From Apiosordaria backusii (taxonomy: Eukaryota > Ascomycota > Sordariomycetes > Sordariales > Lasiosphaeriaceae), in contig JAUKTV010000021.1 in the NCBI GenBank assembly GCA_030549205.1, positions 282,801 to 346,800 of the forward strand: a stretch of 64,000 nucleotides of DNA. The letters are read 5' to 3'. Position 1 is the stretch's first letter. Every line of letters begins with the position of its first letter. A program made the translations under genes and the position numbers. Under the pieces are notes generated by a model. It did no database searches and was not told where the DNA came from. It saw nothing but the letters and a program-made list of their open reading frames with translations. This document shows, piece by piece, positions 1 to 9,547 of this stretch.

Positions 1-164
1 CTCTATAAATAGCTCCCTCTTCTACCTAACCGTTAAGCCTTCCTACGCTATTACTGGCACCATAAGCAAGTCTAACCTTTAATCCCCTCCTTTCCCCCCT
101 TACCCTCTTCTTTTCCACCTATTTGCACCCAAAATAGCCGACCTAATAGAGGAATCCCCTTAGT
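1..164 (+). promoter_or_regulatory. Possible leader/promoter of the first DUF3435 relic
   Basis: No coding similarity is visible here. A TATA-like TATAAATA stands at about 4-11 and is followed by a strongly pyrimidine-rich tract (about 85-120), a combination common in front of fungal genes. The recombinase-like frame starts just downstream at about 165. The window begins here, so the true 5' end of the element and any upstream terminus cannot be seen. Confidence 0.25.
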
Positions 165-3100
165 TAGAGCTTAACACAATAGGAGTCCTCGATAGAGCCA
201 TCGCTAATGGACTTTTAAATCGATTAAAAATTGATCTTTACGCCGTCTGCAGACCCTTAAAGCCGAAAAGTAAGGGCGTATACTTTCGTATAATAAGTGT
301 CTAGTATAAGTAAGCCTATCCAGGGCCAAGCGTTTGCAAGTGGTAACTAATATATTTTAAGTACAAAAAATGCTTTCCGCAAAGCAATCTATGCGATATA
401 CAGACCATAAAGCACTTTGCTAAAGTCGTTAAACAAAGCATAGAAGCCAGGCTTACTACTAATACTACTATATAGAGTATCCGATCTATCATACGTCGAT
501 TCTATAACCAGTGGAAACGAGAAAATTACACCACAATCCTAAAGAAGGTGAAGGAGTTGATAGCACCGGTAAATAGCAACCCACCATATCCAGCAGCAAT
601 ACCAGCTAACAATCGGAAGTACATTAAGAGGTACCTAGCCGACACAATCCCTCTATCCAAAATAAAAAAGGATCCCACGTATATAACTATACCGATCTAC
701 GTTAACGTATTCAACCTTCTTTAAGCTGAGGACGGCTTTAATTACAGGCATAAAAGAAGCCAGGTAGATACGGCTACTATACTAAATACCCACTCCTACA
801 CCTCGGCAAGGTTACAGAAAGTATATAAAGCATTATACAATGTACATTAGCAATACAGGCAGGAGGACAGGTTCTTACTAATCTACAATAGGACATAATA
901 TACTTAGTCGGATAGAAAGATAGCCAACTCAACATTAAAATAGACTTCAAGAGAAATATTTATAAGGGGTTAGACTACAAACAGTAAGTTATCCTCAGTA
1001 AAGTCCTCCCTATAAAAAGACTTACTCGCTGTCTAAGCCAGAGCACCCATTTACCAAGAGGTTCGAGGACAGCCTAGTACCTCCTTTATTTTTATAACCA
1101 ATACTATAGTAGATCGTTAACTTTCTCTCAGCCGGCACCTTCCGGGAGTATAAGACTATCGAAGAACTCTTCAGTATCCAACCCCCAAAGGGAAAGACAT
1201 TCTAGATATTAGAATAGAATGACGAGGCTCTAGACAAACCAGTCTTCCCGGTATAGTCCGTAGATAGCCTAACAGACAAGGCCAAAAATCACCATACCTA
1301 AGCAAATGATATCTCTAGCTAAGCAAAGCACGCTCGCTATATCCTTAGGCTAGTCATCCACGCCATCCGTTATAAAATTCTTATTAAGGTTAACGGTAAA
1401 GAGCCAACCGTCTTATCCTTAGTAAAAATTACAGCTAATAGACTGGAATTAAACAGTAGTGTTTCTATCGGGCAGGTACTAAAGTTCGCTACACAGAAGA
1501 ACCCTAAGGTACTTGGTAATTACTACCTAAATGACCTAACCACAGTAGACGGTACGTCATACTTCCTCGGAATGAAACCCCGGACCGACCTCACCAAGGA
1601 TTTCTGCACAGTAAAGATAAAAAGAAACCCAGACATAGGGCAGTCGCTCCTATCCAACATGCGGGAGGAACTGCAACAACAAGATGAATACATCTCTATT
1701 ACAGAAGAAATTGAAAAGCTTACACTCCAAATCAAGACAGCAACCGACAGCAAGGACCTTAGCAAGTTGAAGGACGAACAGACCGCTATATATAAGCAAC
1801 AGGCCAAACTCGGAAAAGAGAAGCTAACTAATTATCGTGCAAACGCAAAACGAGTATACCCAAACTAGCGCAAATACCAACATAAAGGCAAAGGATATCA
1901 AGGCAACAGACGTAAAACCCCGTTTAATCGCATCCGCTACATAATGCCTAAGCGCGACCGTCTTACGACCTCGCTTTTCCAGAAGGTACCGTTACAAAGT
2001 CCCAAAGGGATCGCCGTTATAAAGGATCTCATCGCTCTCCGTACCCAGAATTCCCATATCATATACCAGGAGATACTGCGGCCTGTCTATCATAGCAAAA
2101 CAGCTTACTATAAGACTTACAGTACAGAGATAGAAAGGTAAAGCACTAATCTCTCCCTAAAGCAGCCACTTCTGTAGCTAACACTGGCCTTTACAGTATC
2201 CCCGTTACTTACAAGTAAAACCATGTATTCTACTGTCAGAAACGTACCTTGGAGACTAAACACAGCTACGCCAAGTTCTGTTATCTTCAAACCTATAGTA
2301 AGTGGATTATCGGAGAGGCAGAGTGGCAATACCACTGTTAGAACTACATCAATAGCAAACACCTACCTTTCCGATACGATCCGATCAAGTTCCGCCACGC
2401 TATGGTATACGCTAGATACTGTCCCTTCTATATTGGCGATAAAGGAGCATCCCCTAAGAAGAAGATGCAGTCATTTTCTAATCAATCAGTATAGCAGCGA
2501 CACATCTCCTACTACAATTTTCGGTACTTCGAAAGACAGAAGCCTGGGAGTGTTATTCCGTGTCCTTTATCTTATTAAGAGAAATTTCCGTTACAGAAGG
2601 ACCTTTAGTACCATCTCAAAGATGTATATAACACTCCGGAACTGCCAGCTAGCAAGAAGCGTAAGTCCTGTGCGGAAGAAATACAGGATAAGAACTAAGT
2701 CTAGGTACATTCTAGTAAGTAGAGACGGGAATTAAGCTTCGCGGATGAGCGAAACGAGCCTGGCCAAACCAAATTTATCTATATCTTAGTATTAGACCTT
2801 GTTACAACACCCTCGGACCCAGATAACCCAACAGTACATATGGACTTCCCGGGCTACAGTACACCTATATCTTGGCTATTTAACGCTGATATAGAGATCT
2901 CGAGTAGGATTAAGTCATCAGTATTGGCCTTCCCACTGCAGGCCGACAGTGCGTATGCATCCGAAAGCTGCTTTAGTAATAGCACGCCCTTATCCGAAAT
3001 GTTTAACTTCAATATAGTGTCTTTAAGTATAGCTTTATCAGGTGTGTCTCTGCTTAGCAGCGACGTATCTACCTTCGGCGCCTTTTATAACCAGTTCTTA

Positions 3101-3760
3101 AGAGATTTAGGTCTTCCAGATTTTGCCTATTTTACTATCAACCTGGCCCTTTAGAGTTAAACGTCAGCGTTTAGAGCTACGATAAACATAGATACAGAGT
3201 CTTTAGAGGATAAATCAGCTTCGGTAATAAATATTAAATCTGTAGGTGCTGATCTATATGACATGATTGGCCTTCTATTGGGCAGTACTGGACTACCTTT
3301 AAAAGACAACTAAGATACAGCAGTCGTACTTAGGAAGATAACGCGAATTGTTATTAAAGTATTTAAAAGTCGAATGCTAAGTGCTAAGTATTGTCCGGAT
3401 GAAGGCAGAGAAGTAACATACGACAGTTCTGGAGATAACAATATATATACAGTCAACTGTTTGCTTAATAAATAGGGCAATTAGTTCTTTATAAAATGGT
3501 TTAATAGAAGCTATACTTAGGAGCTTAGAGAAAACATCCAGGATAACGAGCTTATTAGAAAGCTAAATAAGGAATACGGCAGCCTTAAATAGGGAATCGA
3601 GGTACTATAGGCCTATCGAAAGTCAAAGGAAGTATGCTACTTAGTACGTTAGAAAGGTAGTAAGTAGAAGGACCAGTAGGTACCTAAAAGATATATATAC
3701 TAGAAACTAATTGAGGAGTATAGGCTGAAGAAGAAGGTAAAGCGAAGGTAGAAAAACTAA
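165..3760 (+). pseudogene. DUF3435/FluG-domain tyrosine recombinase fused to chromodomains, decayed (copy 1)
   Basis: A RIP-degraded gene of the DUF3435 ('FluG domain') family, which includes the captain tyrosine recombinases of Starship elements. Visible in order: an N-terminal helical region; a box I arginine in YTSARLQKV (about 797-820); EYKTIEELF and PPKGKTF blocks (about 1150-1200); a box II His-x-x-Arg in VIHAIRYK (about 1355-1375); the tyrosine in GNYYLNDL (about 1515-1535); the family's Glu/Lys-rich tail (1572-1868); MPKRDRL (1944); a Cys/His-rich zinc-finger-like region with YARYCPFYIGDKGASP (about 2405-2455) and YHLKDVYNTPELP. From about 2160 one frame runs without a terminator of its own class through a Ser-rich linker (2840-3154) into two chromodomain-like segments (WFFIKWFNRSYT at about 3480-3515; CYLVRWKGSKWKDQW at about 3635-3690, Trp codons now TAG). 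Stops lie at expected Trp/Gln positions, and there are at least two frame changes (near 900 and 2150). Family known; fusion and captain role inferred. Confidence 0.8.
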
Positions 3761-5187
3761 AGTTTGAGAATATAATTAGAAACATTTCTTTATTATATCC
3801 TATCCAATAAAAGTAATTATAATATATCGCCATTGCCGAGCGGTATTTAAGCAAATATAAAAGTCTATATAAGTGGTTTATCACAGATGTAGAGCGACTG
3901 TAGGTAAAATCCTAGGTCAGTAGCGTTAGTATGTTAGATAATTACAAGTCTTGAGCTGAGATCCAATTGGCGTCTTAAGGCTTTGTTTAATAGCTTAAAC
4001 CGGGTTAGGCCAGTTAAGGTTAAGCTATACGTATAGTTTCGAGGGAGCCGTATTTCGAGGAAGGCGAAATAGCTTGGTACTAGACTTGTTTTAGCAATAG
4101 GCCGAATGGTAATATAGAGCTGCTTTCGCTTTAGTTTCTTGCTAGAGAGCCCTTTTTTCTGCCAGTATACGTATATACGATAACCTTATTATCCAAAGAC
4201 CATCTAGCGTAAGGGCGCTGTCGGTCTGGTGCTTTCTGCCCAGTAACAATCTGGGCATACCTGCCTACCTGCCGATCGCCGGTCGTTGGTTGATTAGAGT
4301 TTGATCACGACGGCACTGTTTTTAAGGCAAATATGCGGAGCTGTTAGCGTACGTACCCACTGTAGCTTTCACTAGCCGTCGCGGAAGGAGCGCTATCCTG
4401 TACAGGCGCAAGTAGGGAGGGCCAGACTGCTATAACGGGGCGGTAACGGGGTACAGGAAGTGCCAGGAACCGACACTCCGCTAGCGGCGCGACGTCTTTA
4501 ACGCGACATGATATATGTATATATGTATAAATCCGATCTTGACGCTGTCTATCACGATACCTACTGTTACACTTCTGAGGCCACAGAACCTGCAACATCA
4601 AGCTATTGCACGTTTCCGCCAAGCGACGCGGCCCTGGGCCTGGTACCACTTCATCCTTCCAAGTTTTGATATTACATTTATTATCCTGCAATCTTCGACC
4701 TCGAATGCTAAAGTAACAGGATTTAGATGCCGATACCCAGTTGTCGTAGCTTACAGCACACGCGCACACTCCCGCTCACATACTTATATGTGCATTGGTG
4801 CATGGCAGCTGTGAACGAGTTGAACCTTGCGAGCACAAATGTATTTAACGGGGAATATGACCTAACGATGCTGTGCGACCTGATGCTGTTCTTAATACCG
4901 CCGGCTTGACACGAGTGCCAAATCAGCTCCAAAGGCTTGTTTCGAGATAGGGATGTCGGCTCGGCGTGGCACGACTAATAACATGTATTAGAATCTTTAC
5001 TTCCTGCCTAAGCATATAATACAATAAATGAACTCTCAGGGTCTTACGATAGTATGCAAAATCCTGATACCTAATACAACTTATACCGTTGGCGGCTCCG
5101 TCTTCCGTTTCTGTAGGCTTAAGCCCTTCTTACTTATACGGGGAAATTTTCCCGTCCTCCTGTATAAGTGCAATTTGATATATAAGC
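3761..5187. other. Region without recognisable gene
   Basis: The first part (to about 4150) is AT-rich tail of the RIPed block; composition then becomes normal. Open frames of up to about 140 codons occur on both strands at 4344-4932, but they overlap each other, show no family motif and no consistent coding bias. Near 5129-5168 there is an imperfect hairpin with CTTATA and TATAAG arms around an almost palindromic CGGGGAAATTTTCCCG. Confidence 0.5.
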
Positions 5188-5964
5188 TTACTTAGAGCGT
5201 ATTTCGGGCCAGAGTGTCCTTCCGGACGGAACATCCGGGAAATCTCCTGTCTTGAACCTTTTTGTAACCTGTTTATTATAGTGGCTGACGTTTTTCCTGT
5301 CTAGCCTGTCCGTAGCACCAGGCTTGCAAAAAGGCCACCATCCGGTCACTATGGCGTAGAGCATAGAGCCAAGGGCAAATATGTCCGTAGCTGGCGTTGT
5401 CTTGAACTTTAAATTCCAGAAGCCAGCGTCGGGCAGTTACCTGCTATCTAGCCTACGCTGTTTGCATACTGAACTGTTGAAGTCGCTGAGCTAAATATCC
5501 CGCCTGTGAATCAGAAAATTCTCAGGCCGTAGGTCGGAGTGTATGACGCTACGATCGTGAATGTATACTATAACATCTGCTGCTTGATAGCACCATCGTT
5601 TTCGTTCAGCTATGGTGACTGTCGCTAGCCCCTCCTTAAGGTATTCCTGCAAGTTCCTGTCGGCTTGGGCTAGCAATAATCCTTGGCGGCCCTCGAATTT
5701 GCGACATCTGTAAAACCTATAATCTGTTAATGGCAGCTAAGGCACTTTATAAAGGAGAACAGACGGAAGTACCAGCTTGCTCTCTCCGAGCGCTTTATAG
5801 ATCCCTCGTTCTACTTCGAATCCTTTTGCCCGGTCTCGATTGAGAGCATCGTGACCGTCGTTGGTGAAGGGAACCTCTCTTGGTACTTTCAGAACTTTTC
5901 CTGGCTCGATTTTATATATGTTTGATGACGAGCCTTTCCATTGTAGCTCTTTCTTAGTTGCCAT
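5188..5964 (-). pseudogene. Small protein kinase, disrupted by three nonsense codons
   Basis: Read on the minus strand from ATG at 5964, a single uninterrupted frame of about 258 codons encodes a protein-kinase fold. Visible: a glycine-rich loop-like GSSSNIYKIEPG with the following VLKV lysine (N-lobe), a helix-C-like FEVERGIYKALG, the catalytic loop as IHSDLRPENFLI (the HRD Arg is Ser), the metal-binding DFG as LSDFN, and the C-lobe ATDIFALGSMLYAIVTG helix. Three in-frame stops occur (5737-5739 TAG, one TAG just before LSDF, one TAA after LDSR). Each is explained by C-to-T at a CpA, as in RIP, and no frameshift is needed. The length fits the short fungal kinase-like proteins. The HSD and DFN variants suggest weak or no catalysis even before the nonsense mutations. 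Kinase family confident; substrate unknown. Confidence 0.8.
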
Positions 5965-6306
5965 GATCGTGCTACCCTAGTCATTTGTTCTCCGGGGTGT
6001 CATTAGTCAGCACATGCAGAGGTGAGAACAATGGTCTTGGAAAAGTGTTCTGCCGCTTCCTGCTAGCCAGATAATCGGTGATGGGATATGATGACTAAGA
6101 TTGCTTCGGCGGTAGAAGGGCATCTCAACATGACCAGCTAGGTAGCCTGCTGAATCGCTCGCTCTGCCGCTCTAGCGGCAGTAATTTTAAAGATAAGTCC
6201 GATACTTGAGAAGACTTTGTAGTATTTAAGACATCTGATAATCAGAGCCAAAATTAGATATAACAGTGCTTATACTTAAGCTACTTCTGGATGCTAATAA
6301 GTTATC
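5965..6306. other. Upstream region of kinase relic, no gene seen
   Basis: No coding frame or repeat is recognised. The last third is AT-rich. It would contain the promoter of the minus-strand kinase relic, but no clear TATA element or pyrimidine tract is visible in that orientation. Confidence 0.4.
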
Positions 6307-6523
6307 TGTTGGAACCGGAGGAACCAACGAAATAAACGGAACGTTGTAAATATCTGAAGATCGCTAAGGGAAGAGAAAGAGAAAGTCTCTTCCCAAGAGA
6401 AAAGAAAACTATCTTGGTAGGCTTGCAGGTATCACGTGCTAGCGCATAAGCCTCTGTGAGGCGCAGTCGCAACATTATCACTATCGTTAGAAGAATAAGC
6501 TACGAATGATTCCCATCTCAACA
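6307..6523. repeat. Candidate 217 bp solo LTR (copia-like)
   Basis: The segment begins TGTTGGAACC and ends ATCTCAACA, so it has TG...CA ends inside a 5 bp inverted terminal pair (TGTTG/CAACA), the usual form of a copia LTR. It contains a purine-rich GAAGAGAAAGAGAAAG tract and a stretch rich in CGC and CTGTGAGG words. The five bases outside each end (TTATC and AGCTT) do not match, so there is no target duplication to confirm insertion. Inferred from termini only. Confidence 0.35.
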
Positions 6524-7291
6524 AGCTTCTGGACCACCTGCTTGCCGGTGGCCTTGCTGCTGCTGCTGCTGTCGCCGACAGCGAGTAGGAGATACACTCA
6601 GGGGAGGGATCCGAACAAGTAGAGTAGGATGGGGGTTAGGATGCTGGAGGTCGATGAACCACGCTTGCAATATGTTCGTATGGCTCCTCACTCGCTTACG
6701 AGAACCAAGGTCCGGTGCGCCCCTTCTCCTCCCTCGGGCTGGATTTCGAGTCACTGGTTCCCCACTCCCTCTACCACGCTCTAGCATTCACTGTGCACCC
6801 CTTCCCACCTTGGATACTATCTGTGCATGCCGGGGAACGTGAATTAAGGGTGGAAACATCTGTGTCTTGCATCTGCAAGACGCCTACTCTGAGCTCGGGT
6901 TACTGCATAGTTTCTTACCTGTCGCACACGGACTGATCTCCCCTCTAACCCGGGGGTCCCGCGACTGCCGAGCAAGGAGATAGAGGAACAGCGCGGCCCT
7001 AATCCCAGCCTTCTATCCGACCATGCCCCTGAGTCGCCTCCTATATGCGTCAGTGTCCTAATGGGATGAGGAGTACATATTGGCAATATTGGAGTGGTAG
7101 GTGTAGAGGGCGAAGGACACCAGTGATAACTCTCGAAGTAATCTCGAGGATTATTCGGCCCTACCTCACTATTATACTTACACACTCGTGCCGGTTCGCA
7201 TGCGCGTGGTGTGCGACTGGGTCTATATTAGGAAATCTGGATTAAGGAATGTCAGGTCTGGATTAAGGAACGATAGGTCATAATGTAATGC
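6524..7291. other. Normal-composition region without recognised gene
   Basis: Several open frames lie here on both strands (6518-7245), mutually overlapping and rich in Arg/Pro/Ser, without a motif. A short direct repeat TCTGGATTAAGGAA occurs at about 7236-7249 and 7257-7270, next to the start of the AT-rich inverted repeat. A (GCT)n run encoding nothing clear lies near 6555-6572. Confidence 0.4.
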
Positions 7292-7973
7292 TATTGAGTA
7301 TGTTATTTACTTTAACCTTTTATAAGTGTTAATAAAGGTAATATAGGAGTAAATCTTTAAAACTATTAAATTTACTTAAAGGTAGAACGCGGTCTGTCTT
7401 TTGGTTTTTAAAGCCTAGGTTATTTAAATAGCTATTAAAGACTCAAAATCAATTCTCTTTACTTTAGAACTTAAGGTTTAAAAATTAGCTTTAATAGAAT
7501 CTTAAATAAAGGCTTATTTATATCTTTAAAGATAGTTTAAAGTAGTAATATTTAAAAATGTTATAAAATAATAGAAACTTAGTTAATCTATATTAATAAA
7601 AGGTATAGCCTAATATAGTAGATCTATATTAATAAAAGATATAGCCTAATATAGTAAAAGTCAAATATAGTTAGCTACTTATTATTAAGTTTCTTATCTT
7701 TTTTAAACTTTTTACTACTTTTAATAAGGCAAGCATTTTTAAGAAGGTAAATACAAGAAGGCTTATTATAAATACCTTACAATAAATAACCTTTTAAGTT
7801 ACTATCGCTTATCTTTTAGTTAGATTAGCTAACGGTATATAGTTATAGTGAAAACTAAAGAAGAATTATATAGTATTAGCGACAAAAGTTATATCTGTCT
7901 TTTCTGTAGAAACTGTTTTAAGACAAGTAGTTAATTTATTTGTCTAAGCATCTACTTAAGCTTGTTAATTACA
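7292..7973 (+). repeat. Arm A of a ~0.67 kb inverted repeat pair
   Basis: This AT-rich segment is the reverse complement of 14541-15203. Matches run along the whole arm: CCTTTTATAAG...AATAAAGGTAATA near 7317 pairs with the complement of 15121-15180, the AAGGTATAGCCTAATATAGTAGATC block near 7600 with 14850-14910, and GTTAATTACAGC at 7962-7973 with 14541-14552. Differences are mostly C/T and G/A, consistent with RIP. It has no coding frame. Within the arm, a 40 bp motif around AAAGATATAGCCTAATATAGTA is repeated twice in tandem. Confidence 0.75.
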
Positions 7974-8575
7974 GCTGTCCCCCACCATGCCGGCAGCATT
8001 AGAATCCAGATTGTATGCCTATAGAAACCATGCTTTCCTTGAATTGCCTACCTACACTACTAGCGCAAGAAACCCAACCATCCCCTGCCTCCGTCCCCAG
8101 TATACGTCCTTGACAGGCCACTCTTCGTAAGTATCGATCAGGATGCAAGATCAGAGTTTCTACAGCGGCATATCCAGGCCTCCGAGGTAAAATGTCATGC
8201 AGGGTCAATAGAAATATAATTATAGAGGCCGTACGTCTCAGACATTTTCCGGAGGGCTGGGGACCTGGAGAGCGCATGCAGAGGTCTACGACCTAGACTT
8301 GCCCACCCAGCACACTAGCCCTTGGGTATCAGGCACCGAGCATAACGCCAGGATGTAAGAGTATCGCGTTCGCTACTTTATTGAACTATTAAGTGAGCTT
8401 CGGGAAGCCAAGCTATTCATTGCAGATAGCCGAGGGGGCCAGTTTAGGACTTATCCCGTAATAATTAAACATAGTCCAAATGTGGCGACTGTTTATAAGG
8501 AATCTTTCTCTAGTGGCTGGAATTCCAGTCTAAGAAAAAACATGTCCAATCTGATCATCGAGCGAGAGACACTGA
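7974..8575. other. Region upstream of the Argonaute fragment, no gene recognised
   Basis: Normal base composition. One plus-strand frame is open for about 80 codons (about 8359-8610; contains AKLFIADSRGGQFRTYP) but it does not connect in frame to the Argonaute-like segment and resembles no family I can name. Confidence 0.35.
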
Positions 8576-9043
8576 ATCCACCGAGACGCCTTTAACCCGG
8601 CCAGTCTAGCAGCGGCCGTCAAGCAGTTCACGGACACGCTAGCCAAAACAGGCATCTCTGCGGCTGCTCCATTACCGGGACAGAGACTGGAGCTGGACGG
8701 CCCCGAGGATGCCCGTATAGACCAACGGCTCCAGAATGCGGCCCAGTTTCTCAAGCTCCTATTGGTCATCCTACCCGACGCCATCACCCCGCTCTACAAC
8801 CACATCAAGCACTGCGGCGACGTCAAGTACGGCGTCCACACCGTCTGCCGTATTGGCCATAAGTTCGCAAAGTGCAGCGGCCAGTACTTCGCCAATGTAA
8901 CTCTCAAGTTCAACCTCAAGCTCGGCGGCAACAACCAGCTCCACAATCTTCCTGGCAACACCTACATTTACAGAGACTCTCCTGTCCCTTCGATCGGAGG
9001 CGAGTTTGATCTAATTCAAGGACACGAGTCTTCAATCACTTAG
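8576..9043 (+). pseudogene. Argonaute fragment (MID and start of PIWI)
   Basis: An open frame of about 155 codons matches the middle of fungal Argonaute (QDE-2-like) proteins, which bind small RNAs for gene silencing. Visible: VKQFTDTLAKTGI, then LDGPEDARID, the MID segment LLLVILPDAITPLYNHIK, the very typical CGDVKYGVHTVC, and the PIWI start FANVTLKFNLKLGGNNQ. Upstream, a TGA at 8573 closes the frame and no N, linker or PAZ domain is present. Downstream the similarity stops about 30 codons before a TAG at 9041. The catalytic PIWI Asp residues and the rest of the RNase H-like fold are missing. It is therefore a truncated piece, not a working slicer. The nucleotide composition is normal, so it has not been strongly RIPed. 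Confidence 0.85.
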
Positions 9044-9500
9044 GCTTACTTTCTAGCTAAGCACGATCTATCAGTCTCCTTTGCAGGACCAGTCCAAGTA
9101 CTATTCGAAGTACGCACCTGACGAACTGTCAACAGAACCTAACAGTCATACAAGACTTACCCAGGTAAGGATTGCTTGATCGTTACAAAGAACTACGTAT
9201 GCTCGGTTGCAGTGTCCATATGTGTGTTAGTGCACCCATATAAAATTGGAGACTGCACTAACGTGCATTACATGAACTCGATCATGTTAGCGCAGATCTA
9301 GACGATAATATACTGATAGTCGATAAGATAAGGAAATCTTGGCGTCATAGGTAAGCGTTGCTACAGCGCCCGGTTTGTTTTCATTTTCCCCAAACAAACC
9401 CCCTTTTACGCGTCAATTAGCACGTCGCTAGCAGTTGTACAACGAGACATGGATTAACCAACTACCCACACCATTACCTACACGTCCATCTGTCCCGTCT
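9044..9500. other. Intergenic region between Argonaute fragment and PD-(D/E)XK gene
   Basis: No coding similarity; the expected remainder of PIWI is not found here in any frame. The 3' half is presumably the promoter region of the gene starting at 9548. Confidence 0.4.
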
Positions 9501-9547
9501 TATATAGCGTCTGCACATCATTTAATCTTCCATCTTCCTTTCGCTCA
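9501..9547 (+). promoter_or_regulatory. TATA-like element and pyrimidine-rich leader
   Basis: TATATA lies at 9501-9506, 42 bases before the ATG at 9548, followed by a C/T-rich stretch (ATCTTCCATCTTCC) directly ahead of the start codon. This arrangement is common for fungal promoters and supports the chosen start. Function inferred from position only. Confidence 0.45.

Noticed and set aside
165..2740. Reading the FluG-domain relic as a conidiation/glutamine-synthetase-like FluG gene
   Set aside because: 'FluG domain' is only a historical annotation label of DUF3435; the motifs present are those of the recombinase-like family, not glutamine synthetase.
3826..3930. tRNA-like words (GCCGAGCGGT near 3836)
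   Set aside because: No complementary acceptor stem, no T-arm GGTTCGAATCC-type sequence and no cloverleaf could be drawn.
4344..4932. Overlapping ORFs of 60-141 codons on both strands
   Set aside because: No motif, no homology-like pattern, mutually overlapping; expected by chance in GC-balanced DNA.
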